DNA of 64,000 bases from positions 186,001 to 250,000 of the forward strand of contig BJKQ01000014.1 in NCBI GenBank assembly GCA_006538405.1, given 5' to 3'. The notes beneath the pieces are model-generated. The model was given only the letters and a program-made list of their open reading frames with translations, was not told the origin of the DNA and did no database searches. Shown piece by piece: positions 24,993 to 37,702 of the stretch (within the stretch, counting starts at the first letter, position 1; each line of letters starts with the position of its first letter). A program made the position numbers and the translations under genes. Origin of the DNA: Hansfordia pulvinata. Its lineage: Eukaryota; Ascomycota; Sordariomycetes; Xylariales.

Positions 24993-26314
24993 ATGGCTGA
25001 CGACGCCCAGGTCAGTATATCCTCTTTCTCCTCCTCCTCTTCCAGACCCGGTCCGATCTCTGTGCCTTGCCCGCCCACGCCCGCCATCACACGATCTCAC
25101 CACTACCCCTCTCTCGCCTGCCGCCTGCCCTCCCCCTCTGCCCTGCTTGCACTCTCTCTCCGCTGTGTTCGCTCCGCGGGACGCCTGTTTCCTCTCGCGC
25201 TCAGGAGCCTGGTTTCCCGCCTAGCTCGCTCTCCCAACCGTGCGCCGCCTCACGCGGGCAGGGTCCCAAAGCGGGCATCCAAGGCGGGCCTGTGAAAATC
25301 ACCCCGCATCGACCGTCCCGCAGCCACGTTCTCCCTCCGCACCCAGCTCTGCCCGAACACAAGCACATGCGTCCCACCACATTCCAAATCAATGCCACTG
25401 TCACCATCGCCACCACCCATCTATCATGAAAAGCACGGCATTGCTGCGCAAAAGACTGGCCTGGTTTCGCGAGGTACTCGCCAGCTGAAGCTAGCGAGCG
25501 CCTTGCTGCCGCTGCTGATGCGACTGCCTACTCGGCCCTCGCGCTTCTAGCCAGCGCACGCACTCGGGAATGATATCCGCTCCGTGCAGTTTCATGCATC
25601 CACCCCCGTTCTGCCTCGACCGCGAGCCTGATTCAGTCCCAAATAAGACCGAACACTCATGACTGAGCTTGGCTCCCACGGCTAACACACGAACCACAGC
25701 ATGAGCACACCTTCGACTCGGCCGATGCCGGTGCATCGATGACCTTCCCCATGCAATGTTCTGCTCTTCGCAAGAACGGCTTCGTCGTCATCAAGGGCAG
25801 ACCCTGCAAGATCGTCGACATGTCCACCTCCAAGACCGGCAAGCACGGTCACGCCAAGGTCCACTTGGTCGCTCTCGACATCTTCACTGGCAAGAAGCTT
25901 GAGGATCTTTCCCCCTCCACCCACAACATGGAGGTCCCCAACGTCATGCGCCGCGAGTACCAGCTTGTAAGTATCTCTCGTTTACTCGGATCCGTCCAAG
26001 CGCCGCTCGACTAAACTAACCTGCCCATGTAGCTGGACATCTCCGACGACGGTTTCCTCTCTCTGATGAATGACGATGGTGACACCAAGGACGACGTGGC
26101 CCTCCCTGACGGAGAGGTTGGTGAAAAGATCAACAAGCTCTTCAAGGTTGAGGAGAAGGACACCAGTGAGTTCAGCCTAGCGTTTGATCAACATTTCTAT
26201 GATTCTGTGTCGACTCCCTTCTAACCTCTCGGCCCTTCCGCAGACGTTATCATCCTCACCTCCATGGGCCAAGAGTGCGCCATTGACGTCAAGGAGGCTC
26301 CCAAGCAAGCCTAA
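24993..26314 (+). CDS. Translation factor eIF5A (hypusine-containing)
   Basis: Four exons, 24993-25010, 25700-25966, 26033-26165 and 26244-26314, give 162 aa, normal for eIF5A. The protein binds the ribosomal E site and relieves stalling, and requires conversion of one lysine to hypusine. The modification motif [12 protein letters not shown] is intact, with the hypusine lysine at residue 54. The N-terminal SH3-like domain runs to about residue 90 and the OB-fold domain with [12 protein letters not shown] follows. The first exon encodes only MADDAQ and is followed by a 689-nt intron, far longer than any other in the window. The other introns are 66 and 78 nt with clean GTAAGT and GTGAGT donors. 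No frame problem was found. The encoded sequence matches the universal family closely, so confidence is high. Confidence 0.97.
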
Positions 26315-27343
26315 ATTCCCTAAGATTTGTGAATCATGGCCTCGACAGGCCGCCACAATCTCGGGTCGACGCAGCACGGAGCTTTTGTGGTTTGGGGATT
26401 CATAGCCTGCTGATATCATGGCAAAAAAATCGCCATGGTCAAGGGTCTTCTCTCATTCCACGGGGGTCACTGCGCAAAAAATTCTGTCTGGACAACTTCC
26501 ATTCTGCGGGTATATGATGTGGTCATGGTGCATGTCCACAGGCTTCTGCGTTTCCTTTAAGTGCCGTTCAGCCCCCACGTCGTCTTTTATGACTGGAGAG
26601 CATTATACCGAGGTCGCGATCAAAAGCGGGGTCACTTACTGGTGACGACAGACTCGTCCGATAGAATTAACCAAAAAAAATTCCTGCAAGAGCCACACTG
26701 TGTGTTCACATGTCTTTATATATATATATATATTGTGTGAGTGACGCTGTAGGGATGCCGTACGCTTCTTGCTTGGTTTTTATTTCGACTGAAAATGCGC
26801 TGGCAACGCAGTACATGGCTTGCCGGTTTATTAATGCTCCGGGCGCAAACAAAACAGCCCATCGAGAGTATAATCCATGCCTTTTTAGAAACGACCACGG
26901 CCGGGAGCGGCAAGAGCCGATCCCAGGGCCTTGAATTGACTGGGGGCTTGTGTGGTTTGCCCGTCGGCAATTTATGAAGTCAGGTACCTGACAATAGGAT
27001 CTACTCGTAATGCTGGCGAAGGTCATGGGTGCACCCGCGCCAGGTCTACAGGCGCCGGATCTTGAAAGTATCAATGTAGTGGTGGAAGACCGGATCGAGC
27101 TCGACTCTACCATGAACCCATTCTTCTCCGTGTACAACTTCCACCAATAGGGCGCAGAGGCGGGCGGCGGCGAATCGGAACGACACGCTGCCTGATTGCA
27201 GCCATCAACGACCCGCAACCACGAGTCCGCCCGAGAGCGGGTCGCCAACGACCAGCAAAAGTCGTAAATCCCGTGTTCATTCTCGCGCTCGACCCTGCAG
27301 GCCGGCCGCCCCGTCCGCCAAAGGCCAGCCGGCCCGCCACGGT
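26315..27343. other. Intergenic space between eIF5A and Rrn7
   Basis: About 1 kb. The left part should be the eIF5A 3' UTR and includes poly-A stretches and a TA dinucleotide repeat near 26717. The right part should hold the Rrn7 promoter; one TACTCGTA word lies near 27001. No gene was recognised. Confidence 0.5.
26716..26734. repeat. TA dinucleotide repeat
   Basis: An alternating TA run of roughly nine units lies 400 bases downstream of the eIF5A stop codon. Microsatellite; no function inferred. Confidence 0.8.
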
Positions 27344-29271
27344 ATGGCGTCGCGATCGCAGCAACAGCAATACCACCGCTTCCGCGGCGGGGATCGGTGC
27401 GACGAGTGCGGTGCGCGGCAGTGGTATGCGCAGGACGCGCTGCGGTACTGCCGCAACGGGCACCGGCTGGAAGGGTTCGCGGCAGGCGAGGCTGACGCCG
27501 ACGAGGACGCGTTCGGAACGCAGGGCAAGGTGTCGCGGCGGCGACGCGACGACGACGCCGAGGCTGAGCGCCGCCGCCACGCGGCCGCCAAGCTTCGCGG
27601 TGACGATGCCCGGGAACTCTACCTCGAGGCCCTCCAGCTTGTGCTGCGGCGCCAGGCCCGCTTCCTCATATCCGACCAGGGCCTGCCCCGGGACCTCGAG
27701 GACCTCATCTTCGCTCTGTGGAATCTCCGCGTGAGGAACCTGCCGCTCCGCAGGCTCGGTGGCGCCAAGGGCGGAGGGGCCGGCGGCGGCGGCAGCACCA
27801 GCGGGGCCGACAGCGACGCGTCCGGCAGTCAGGTGCTCTTCAGCTCGCAGAGTGAGGACGGCTGGCTGTCCCTGTCGTCGGACGACTCGGACACGGCATC
27901 GGCGAGCAGCTGGGGCGGCGACGTCCGCAGGCGCTGGAAGATGCCCAGGCTTGTCGACACGCTGACCCTCTGCTACTTGGCCTGTGTCGTGCGCCGCCTG
28001 CCGGTGAGCACGGCCGACCTCCACCGCTGGGCGCAGAGAGGTGATATGGATTTTCTGGCGGCGGTATGCCCATATTCCCCTTCCCTCTCGCCTTGCTGGG
28101 AGGCTGACAGTCCTCCAACTACAGCTTCATGTCATCCCCAAAAGCGTACGCGAGCGCCTACCAGCCGAGTATCTCAATTCGCTTCAGGTCCGGGACCATA
28201 TCAAGCCGGGCTATCTACAGAGGGCGGCGCTGGAAGGCTCCCTGTCGTTCGGTGTCATATATGGCCTGGATTTGCCGCCCCTGAACCACGCGCCCCTGCT
28301 GCTTCGCTATATCAAGCTGCTCTTCCTTCCCAGTATGGTGACCCCCCATGCGTATCGAACGGGATCTGCTGCTAATATCTTCCCCTACCCCCCTGGTGAA
28401 GTCGAGACCTATTCAACCGTCACTCGCCTGGCTGAGATCCTTGAGGTGGCCTACAAGTACCCCAGCGCGGATGCTCGTCGCCGGGCTATGAACAACCCAG
28501 AAGTCCTGCTTATCAGCCTAGTCATAGTTACCGCCAAGTTGGCCTACTCCCTTGATGGCATCGACCGACCCCGCGAGACCATCACGACCCCCGAGCATTA
28601 CGCATCGACTGGGAGGCATGGCAGCGGGCCATGGCGGAAGCGAGCAGCAGCTCCACCCCGGAGAACCATCTCGAGCGCGGAAAAGAGTATCTCGCCACAC
28701 CCAACGACGCCCTGACCATGGACGGTGCCAAGCTGGACGACTTTATGGACTGGTTCGAGAGCACCTGGATCGGCGACGGAAACCCCAAAAGTGGGATCAC
28801 CCCTTTCCCGCAATTGTGCCCAGATGACTAACCGAGGTCTATGGTATTTGTGCTCAACTTTGCTGACCGTCTGTCTTCTCTGTAGCTGCCGAGACCATCG
28901 GACGCGCGTTCGAGGGCCAGCCGCGGACAACAGCGCCGGCCCAGACAGCTGGAGACGAGGAAGCACGGAGCCGTTTTCTCGAGGCCAAGTACAAGGATGT
29001 CGACAAGCATGTACAGGTCCGGCAGCCTCCCGGGGGCGAAGATGCCAGACGTCCGCACCGCGACCTGTGCCCGGTCTGGAGGAGCGAGGACGACATGCCA
29101 CAGGCTGCACGGACTCTGTACCGGGCCGCGGCCGAGGTGACGGCAACTCCACTTACCACGCTGCTTGTGGCCACGGCTCAGGTAGAGCGAAAGCTTCAGA
29201 TTTGGTGTGTCGAGCGGGAGAGGGTGGCGCGCGGAAGGGAAAAGGGGGAGGCATCGTCACCTCGGCAATGA
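27344..29271 (+). CDS. RRN7: RNA polymerase I core initiation factor Rrn7/TAF1B (frameshifted in this sequence)
   Basis: Exons are 27344-28063, 28125-28790 and 28886-29271. Rrn7/TAF1B is the TFIIB-like subunit of the RNA polymerase I core factor and acts at rDNA promoters. The N-terminus has the family zinc ribbon, C19-x2-C22-x13-C36-x3-H40, within RCDECGARQWY and RYCRNGH. The cyclin-like region follows, with RYIKLLFLP, KLAYSLDGIDRP and then RIDWEAWQRAM. Between the last two the frame changes: a C5 run at 28588-28592 needs one further base to read through from GIDRP into RIDWEAW. No GT donor is present there, so an intron is unlikely. The final intron (28791-28885) has a GTGGGA donor and a TAG acceptor and is chosen because it joins NPK to AETIGRAFEG in phase; that donor is less certain than the others. 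The stop is TGA at 29269-29271. Confidence 0.85.
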
Positions 29272-29931
29272 GGCGCGTGGTGCGGGAGAGACCGCGGGTC
29301 TCCCTCACTGCCATCTCATTGACCCTCATCGGTAACTACATAAGCTATCGTCTGCGACGTGAATGTGGGCATCTTTCACAGCTCCGTCCACGTAAGGGGA
29401 GAAGTTGTAGCTCTGCAGGCTGGTGTACTGCCATGTGCGAGGCAAGCATGTGGAAAGCTGGAAAATAGGTAACCATCATGAAGTTTACACCTCCAGTGTC
29501 CGGACTGCGATTCGGACCTCCGTCTCCATAGAAGCATTTTAGGGGATGATATGGCACTGGGGTGACGTTGCGCAACGAATACGAGTAATGCCGAAGCAGT
29601 AAGTGCCCTGGACCGCACGGCTGATGAGCCGCACGGAACCGGGCCGGGGTTGTGAGTGTCGCTCTGGCCAAGTGGCGGGCAGCTGGCCAAAGATCATCGA
29701 TCGAGGGAATCGAGGACCGGGCCAAAACTGGGGAATTTAGACCAACGCAGGCTGCGGGCGCACAACTGCCAGCAATTTGGCGAGGTGCGTGGGCCCACTT
29801 TTAGGGTTCAAAATTCTGTGAATCGCACCCCCACCATTCTTTTCCCGGGTAGACGACATCATCCACCCGAAGGACGGAACCCTCTCTCCATCGTCAACCC
29901 AACGCCAAACCACGCACGAAGAACCGGCAAG
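29272..29931. other. Intergenic space and ubiquitin-L40 promoter/leader
   Basis: About 0.66 kb between the Rrn7 stop and the first coding base of ubiquitin-L40. The last 100 bases are likely 5' UTR of the ubiquitin-L40 transcript, ending at the first intron donor at 29933. No other gene was recognised. Confidence 0.5.
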
Positions 29932-30895
<964 letters not shown>

Positions 30896-32113
30896 ACGAT
30901 TCGCTTTATTCCCTCTTCATCTCCTCGGCGTCTGGTTTGGGGCATCATGAGAACAACGAGCTGGAAGGAGGAAATAGGAGGAAATCTCTACAGATCCCGC
31001 GCCGCGGCCTCGTGCCCTGGTGTGCCTCGCAAAACAACGAGGCTCGGTACGGATCTTTTCTCCCGCCCTGCGGCAGGTAGCATATCAGTTCAGTGGACAA
31101 TCAAGCCGTGATACATGATGCAAACCACTTCCGTGACGTCGGCCGTCTGGTCTCGTTCTGCCCTTGCTCAAGTGATGTGGGATGTTCGTGTTCGAGTCGC
31201 TAGTTTGGGGGGCTTACTGGGCGACGCCGCGGCCGTGTAACAGTTGGTTGCCCAGGTTTATCTCATTTTGTTGAGCCAGTTTCATGAGAATTCACCTCTC
31301 ATCACCTATCGCCCACATAATAGCGTGAACTTGGCCGCGATGGTGAAGACGGCGCCACCGGCTGATGAATGTGCCTTCGCCCGGGTGGTCGACTGCGGTA
31401 TCTTGACTCCGTACCTACCCAAGCCCCAGCTCTGGTTTGGATTCAAACATGTCAAATCAGAAGGCAGTAGCTCGCGTGGGCACTCGCGGGCTGCCCGTTG
31501 AGCACATTCGAGATGTATGCGAACATGGGCATAGAACGGGATATTCCTCGTCGCATGACACGATGACGATGCTCGAACCGGCGCGTACCTAAAGCGGCAT
31601 TCGTCAGTCACGGCACATCCGTGGATAGGAAGGTACTCGTAGGAGGTATGCTCAGACAGGTACCTGGATACGTACAGGTAGGCGTGGCCCCATGCGCCAA
31701 GGGCCCTCGAGGTACTCGTACAAGAACATGCACTCATAGCGGAGCCCCCCACCCCTGAACACGGCCAATCATCGACCAGCATCCGCGCGGGTAGGCCAAG
31801 CTGGCGACTTCCAGATCGGCATCCCATCTTGACACACCATTGCACAGGAGCTCTCTCAACGTCCATCGTCCGACCGCCGGCTTCTTGATGCTCAACTCCC
31901 CTCTTTTCGCAGGACGAGACCAGGCGAGTCGACGCGACCACGACCACGACCACAATCAAAACACAGCAGCAAGTCGCCTGCACCGTTCCCCGAGACCACT
32001 ATCGAAGGGACTGCCCGATCACGAACACGTACAACCAAGCCCCGACCCCTACGCCAACCGCGATATCTCTACTCCAAGCTGCTGCTTTCACCCCGCACAG
32101 GAACACCGTGGCC
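30896..32113. other. Intergenic space between ubiquitin-L40 and the Yip1-family gene
   Basis: 1.2 kb containing the L40 3' UTR on the left and the promoter of the YIPF gene on the right. TACTCGTA words occur near 31634 and at 31713-31720, with GTACC strings around 31560-31680. ORFs present have no recognisable family. Confidence 0.5.
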
Positions 32114-33291
32114 ATGTCCGGCGCCGGCTACGATGCCGTCGTTGACGTCGATGACGAGGTACGTCGTTGATGTCGTTTCCCACTGCGCTCCCGTCGCAGT
32201 GGCCGCTGCGAGCCGTAGCCCAAGAGCCTCCTTGAGCCCCACGAGGTGCTGCCAATGCGAAGGCCATATACACGGTAGCGACGGAGACTCATGCAGCTCT
32301 CATGCTACTCAAGATGCGATACAAGCGAATGCACAAGGCTAACGCGCACTTATCTCAGGGCGACCTCGGACACACCGACCTCCAGGAGGACCTAGAATTC
32401 CACAACTCCAACTTCAACGAGGGAGCCTCTCGGAAAGGCCCCGGCCGCGCCGGCGGGCTGCCCCCGCCGGCCACCGCAGGCAGTGGCTCCGGGTCCGGGT
32501 CTGGCGGCGGAGGCAAGCGCTATCTGTGGTCCATCCACTTCTACGCCCAGTTCTTCGACGTCGACACCTCGTCGGTCCTCACTCGGTGCTGGGCCGCGCT
32601 CTTCCCTCGCGCCAACTTCCTCGACGTTCTTGAGGGCAACCCCGACCTCTACGGGCCTCTCTGGATTGCCACCACAGTTGTGCTCATTCTCTTTTTGGGC
32701 GGTACCATCAGCCAGTATCTGTCCAGCACCGGCCAGGCGCCGTTTGTCTATGATTTCAGGCTGCTGAGTGGTACGTTTCCGCCTTGAAAGGCCGACGACG
32801 GTCTTGTCGCCCTCGTCTTCATCGCTCAGCTCTCTAACTTGTCGCTTCTTGTCGCAGGCGCTGCTGGTCTCATGTACGGCTACACGGCTGTTATCCCCGT
32901 CCTGCTCTTCGGCGCGCTGCGCTACTTCGGCTCCGAGTCGGCCAATCTGCTCGAATGCTGGGCCCTCTACGGGTACGCGAACCTCGTCTGGATCCCCGTG
33001 GCCCTCATCAGCTGGAGCGGCGTCAGCATCCTGAACTGGGTCTTTATCAGCGTCGGGTACGCCTTGTCTGTGGCCTTCCTGCTGCGCAACCTCTACCCTG
33101 TCCTGAGCGCTACCGATCGCCAAACGAGCAAGGTCCTGCTTGTGCTGGTTGTTGCCCTCCATCTCGGTCTTGCCCTGGCCATCAAGATTCTCTTCTTCGC
33201 CACTGGCAGCCCTGTCGCCGACCCTGATCAGCAGCCAGGCCCGGGCGCCCCGGCCGGAGAGCAGCCGCCCGCCGAGCCTCCGGCCTTTTAG
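32114..33291 (+). CDS. Yip1-domain membrane protein, YIPF1/YIPF2 type
   Basis: Exons 32114-32158, 32359-32770 and 32858-33291 give 296 aa. YIPF proteins are multi-pass Golgi/ER membrane proteins that associate with Ypt/Rab GTPases. The family signature HFYAQFFDVDTSSVLTR is followed by NPDLYGPLWIATTVVL, which opens the first transmembrane segment. About five hydrophobic segments follow in the C-terminal half (around LIFLGG, GYTAVIPVLLFGAL, LVWIPVALISW, WVFISVGYALSVAFLL and LLVLVVALHLGLALAI). The N-terminus is acidic with a Gly/Ser-rich linker, and the C-terminus is Pro-rich. The first exon encodes only 15 residues and is followed by a 200-nt intron; both introns have consensus ends and keep phase. 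Within the family the length and layout fit YIPF1/2 (yeast Yip5-like) better than Yip1 itself. Confidence 0.9.
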
Positions 33292-33972
33292 AGGCTGAGA
33301 TGCCACGTCGCAAGCACGAAGCTGGCTTCTTTCCCGGCGGCAGCCTGTTGTGCGCTTTCTGTGCGCGTCCAACGCTTTTCTGGGTTCCGTATCGAGCCTG
33401 GGTTACGTATCGAGCAAGCCGAGGTATGGTGGCTTCCCCGACTGCGGCGCTTTGCGATTCTGACCTCGCGCTGTCCTTGGAGGATGACCAAGTAGGTCGG
33501 AATAGATTGGTCGCGTCTGGTGTCGGTGCATTGGCGCATATTGCCTGCCACGATACGCGCATGGCACGATGCGCACTCTTAATGATGTAACAACTGCTTA
33601 GCTGTACCCAATATCCATCACATTCGATCTTTTCAAATGAAGCCTTCGTTCGGAGTCCGTCCTGTGCAGCTCATCTGAAGGTGTACTTCCGCCCAATGTC
33701 ACGGAATCAAACCGAGCAGTCCTTAAAGATGGAACACGGGATAAACAGCACGAGACGGAGAGGCAGGCTTCATGGCGGCGCATGGCTCCCGCTATGTGAC
33801 GCAGCATATGCAAGGCAGATTAGTACACGTTCAGAATGTGCTGTATTCAAGCGCGAAGCCCATGGGCCCGCTATACTCTCTCTCCCTCCGGCTTCCTGTT
33901 ATTTCTCGTACACACGCACATCCCCTCAAAGAAACCCTCCGGCTCCGGACTCTTATTTCCTCTTTCTTTCTT
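33292..33972. other. Convergent intergenic space
   Basis: 0.68 kb between the YIPF gene and the rhodanese gene 3' ends. No gene or repeat recognised; presumed 3' UTRs. Confidence 0.5.
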
Positions 33973-34833
33973 TCACCTCTCGACCTCGCCCCCGCGGTTG
34001 ACCCACTCGACCCAGCTGCCGGGGAACTCGCCGACGGCGCCCTCCCACCCGGCGTCGCGGGCCAGCGCGGCCGCGGCCCGGCTGCGCACCCCCGCCTTGC
34101 AGTAGAAGATGAGGTTGTGCTGCTGCTGCGTCCCGGCAGCGTCGGCGGACGGCCCGGGCCCGGGCCTCGCGAACCCGAACCGGTCCTCAAAGTCCTCGGC
34201 GCCCAGGTGGAAGGCGTCCGGGCTGCTGTTGACAGGGACGTTGACGGCGCCCGGGATGCGGCCCGTGGAGGCCAGCTCGCCGGGCTCGCGGACGTCGATG
34301 AGGGTGTAGGAGGGGCCGGTGGCGGTGGCGGCGGCGGCGGTGGTGGTGGTCTTCGAAGGGGGGTTGGTTTTGATCAGGTCTTTGATCTGTGGGAGGGGAT
34401 TACTCGTTAGAATGGTCTCTGGGATCCGTTGGTCACTTTGGATGCAGGGCCCAGGGCGACAGGGGAGCAGGAAGAGTGGCTATGGGCAAAAGTTGAAAGG
34501 CAGGGAAGGGGAGGGGGGGGAAGGAAGGGCGGGCGGCTCGGGACTCACCTCCTCAAAGCTCCAGATCCGGCTGCCCGAGGGCGCGGACGAGGACATCCAT
34601 CGCGCGACGCCGCGGCCGGCGCTGCCGCGGCCCGCCGGGCGGAGGGAAAGAGGGAGGCAGGGAGGCAGCTGGGCCCTCGGCGATGGCGCGGGTCCTGTTG
34701 AAGCGGCGCGGACACCCGAGACGAAGACGGCGGCGGCGGGCGCGCGGGCGGTGTTGCTGCTGCGACTGCTGCTGCTCAGAGCAGCCCGGCAAGCGGCGCC
34801 AGCCAGTCTGGAGCCGACCTGGACCTTCGACAT
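33973..34833 (-). CDS. Rhodanese-domain sulfurtransferase, probably mitochondrial
   Basis: Two exons, 34833-34549 and 34386-33973, give 232 aa. The rhodanese fold begins with SFEEIKDLIKTNPP, followed by YTLIDVREPGEL, RIPGAVNVP and the catalytic loop FYCKAGVRSR with the persulfide-forming cysteine at residue 191. The end GSWVEWVNRGG is typical of single-domain rhodaneses of the RDL1/RDL2 and TSTD1 group, which transfer sulfane sulfur from thiosulfate. The first 80 or so residues are rich in Arg, Ser and Ala and lack acidic residues, as expected for a mitochondrial presequence. The intron (34387-34548) has GTGAGT and CAG ends. A Gly/Pro-rich insert separates EDRFGFARPG from the catalytic loop. 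Physiological substrate is not shown by the sequence. Confidence 0.9.
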
Positions 34834-35812
34834 CGTCGGACAGCTATCGGGTGAGAGGACGCAATTGGCTACCTAGCGCTGCTTGCTGAGGAGTTGCCGG
34901 GCAGGTGGGCGTCGTGCGTCCGATTCGGGTCGCGGCGAGGTGGAAACGGGCCTGCGAGAGCTGTCGCGCCGTGAGGTTATCCGAGGCTGAGGGTGATTCT
35001 CGGGAGAGCGGTTGGGCTCTCTATCCGTGCGGGCGGTGGTCAACTGTCCTCTTCAGTCCAGAAAGGCGAGATCGTGGCTCAGGCCGGGAGAGTAAGAGAG
35101 GCGGGTTGGTGGCTGCCAAGTCGGATCGCGAGCTGGCGCCGAACTCTGATGTCACTCGGGCCGGCTGATAAATCCAGCGCAAATCGGCCGACCCCACAGC
35201 GTAGAAGCACCGGGACCCGGGTGCACAGGCGGGGCCGGCAGCTGGGTATATGTAGGTACCTTACACAGGTTACCGTCGGGGCCGCCCTTTGGTGACAGCG
35301 TCCCATGACTTCCATTTTGACAGCTTGGTGCTCCTTATTAACCGTTGCTATCTCGTCTGGCCGACGCGTCCGTTCCCATTTGTGTTTACCTGTTCTCTCG
35401 GCACTGCTTGCAATGATCTGGCAGTCTTTGCAATGTCCAGTCGTCCGTTTCCCCACTACAAAGACGACCTCCACTGCCGGACCTTTCACCCCAATTGAAA
35501 CTCAATCGGCCAGCGGGAACACCAATCACAAAAGCCAGTCAGATAGATGGATCTCTTCTTGGACAGAAAACGAACAGGTACCAGCCGCGAAGCTGGCCCG
35601 ACCTGCCCTCACTGCCGCAACTATGTACAGTTCTGATTGGTATTATAATTATAATCTATGCGCTCGGCGTCGCGTTGGCGCCTGAAAGGGCCTGATAAGA
35701 AAACAGACATTCTTTAAAAAGTCTAGAGGGATGACCATGATCAAGCAGTCATTCGCACCCCGCTCCTTTTCCGGGCCAGAGCAAGGCTGACCAAGCGCCA
35801 ACTGGACATCAT
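34834..35812. other. Intergenic space upstream of the rhodanese gene
   Basis: About 1 kb between the rhodanese start and the ERG5 3' end, both on the minus strand. It holds the rhodanese promoter and the ERG5 3' UTR. No gene recognised. Confidence 0.5.
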
Positions 35813-37702
35813 CTACCACTTGCGCTCGTGGAAAGTTAAGGGGCAGTCATCCTGGAATACGTCAGTGGGGGTTCAGTTGAGCGTTTTGCTAGTAGCTGCG
35901 GCGTACCTTGGGGAAGATGCAGGCAAACACCTTGATCTCCTCCGACTCAGGAGTGGCGTGGTGCTTCCAGTCGAGCAGGAGAGACGCCTTTCCAAGCATG
36001 AGGACCAGGTTGAGCTGCGCAAAGTGCTGGCCCAGGCAGTAGTGAGGGCCGGTGCCAAAGACGAGGAAGTTCTTGGCGCCCTTCTCCTCGGCGTCTCCGG
36101 TGTAGTAGCGCTCGGGTCGAACTCGTCGGGCTTGTCGTAGACCTCAGGGTCGCGCAGCGCCATGTAGGTCGTGGGGATGATCATGGCGCCCTTGGGCACA
36201 GAATACTCGGGAGTGATGGGAAACGACTTCTTAGCCTTGTAGGGAACCATGATGACCGGGGGCTTCCAGCGCAGCAGCTCGCGAACCACGGCGCGGGTGT
36301 ACGTCATCGACTCGAGCTGGTCCAGAGTGACAGGGGCGTGGACGTCGCCGTTGCGGGCCTTGTAGTTCTCCTCGCGCACGCGGTCCAGAACATCGGGGCG
36401 CTGGGCGCAAACCTGGAACAAGTTGGTGGAGGCGCTGGACGTGGCGTCCTGAGAGGCAAACAGGAAGGTGAACAGGGTGCGCGAGATCTCCATGTCGGAG
36501 AACATGCGCAGCAGAGGCGAGGGCTTGTACAGCTTCTCCGTGTCGAGGCCCTGGTCCTTGGCGTCCTGCCACTTCTGGGAGTCGAGCATGTCCTTGACCC
36601 ACTGGTCCATGATGCAGGTCACGTCGCCACCAGCCGCCATACGGACCTTGGACTTGGCCGCGCACTTGGCGAACTCGTCCATGACCATGTCGGCGGCCTT
36701 CTTGCCCTTCCAAGTGCGGGTGAAGGGGATGATGATGGGGAAGTTGACGAGGTCGAGGGCGGCGGTCACCAGGTAGTAGTCGTCGGCGATCTTCTTGACA
36801 GCGGCGTCGGACAGGTAGTGGCCGACAAAGGTGCGGCACGAGACGGCGCACATGAGCTCGCGGAACTCGTGCATAAAGGGGATGGGCTTGCCGTTGTTCT
36901 CCTCGGTCAGTTGCAGATAGCGGGCAAAGTAGTTCTTGTAGACGAGCTCCTGGCCGGGAAGGTAGCACTCGAGAGCCTTGCGGGTGAAGAGGCCGTTGAG
37001 TCCCTTGCGGTAGTCAACGTGGGCCTTGCCGTCGAGGAACACCCAGCTTTCTTCGCCCAGAATCTTGGTGGCAATGTCGACGACGCAGGGCTTGACGTAG
37101 GAGGGCGAGTTGAAGATCTTGCGCGCCATGTCGCGGGTCGAGGCAATGACGACGAACCTGCCAATGGAGGTCAGTAGGGGTTTCAAAGATTGGCCTCGCC
37201 GTGAGCAGGCACAAAGGGTCCCGGCGTTTACTCACTTGTGGAACACGGAGACACAGCTCAGAGGGCCGCTCTTCCACTTGGCAATGTATTCCTCCATCTT
37301 GGGGTTAAGGGAGCCCAGGAAGGGGCCCATGAAGGGCTCCTTGAACATGGGGCCGACGATGCTGCCCTTCTGGAGCAGGTAGCTGACTGGATGGCGGCAT
37401 GGTCAGTATGGGCGTGTCCAAGGGTGCGTGCGCGTCGCGGAGTGTCGCCGGGGCGCAAAGGACGTCGCGTTACTGGCGGTCCTGTCTGGCGGGATTCGAG
37501 AGTCGAAGGGCGGGAGCCGGGGTGTGCCAAACTTACTCTGGTCGTAGGCGACGGCCAAGGCAAGGGCGGTCCAGAGCCATGTCCAGATGCTGAAGCCGGC
37601 AATGGTGCTCAGCAGGTAGTCGACCTGGGGGGGCAGGCTGCCGGCCCCGAAGCCAGCGTCGGCCAGAGGCGACGTGAAGCTGGTGGCGTTGGCGGCAGAC
37701 AT
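35813..37702 (-). CDS. ERG5: Sterol C-22 desaturase, cytochrome P450 CYP61 (frameshifted in this sequence)
   Basis: Exons on the minus strand are 37702-37537, 37386-37236, 37157-35907 and 35851-35813, giving 535 aa when one frameshift is allowed. Erg5 introduces the C22-C23 double bond late in ergosterol synthesis in the ER. The N-terminal segment [17 protein letters not shown] is the membrane anchor. Family stretches include [17 protein letters not shown], the I-helix region [13 protein letters not shown] (usual A/G-x-x-T surroundings), the ExxR motif in [11 protein letters not shown], and then the heme loop [10 protein letters not shown] with the iron-ligating cysteine near residue 480. Between EFDP and the heme loop the frame breaks at a G3 run on the plus strand (36114-36116). 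One more base restores [18 protein letters not shown] and the following codons to the last intron. The 12-residue final exon ([12 protein letters not shown]) is split off by a 55-nt intron. CYP61 is the close relative of CYP51; sequence length and motifs favour CYP61. Confidence 0.92.

Noticed and set aside
28575..28600. An intron to explain the Rrn7 frame change
   Set aside because: No GT donor lies near the change and no sequence is left over; one base in a C run restores the conserved order exactly.
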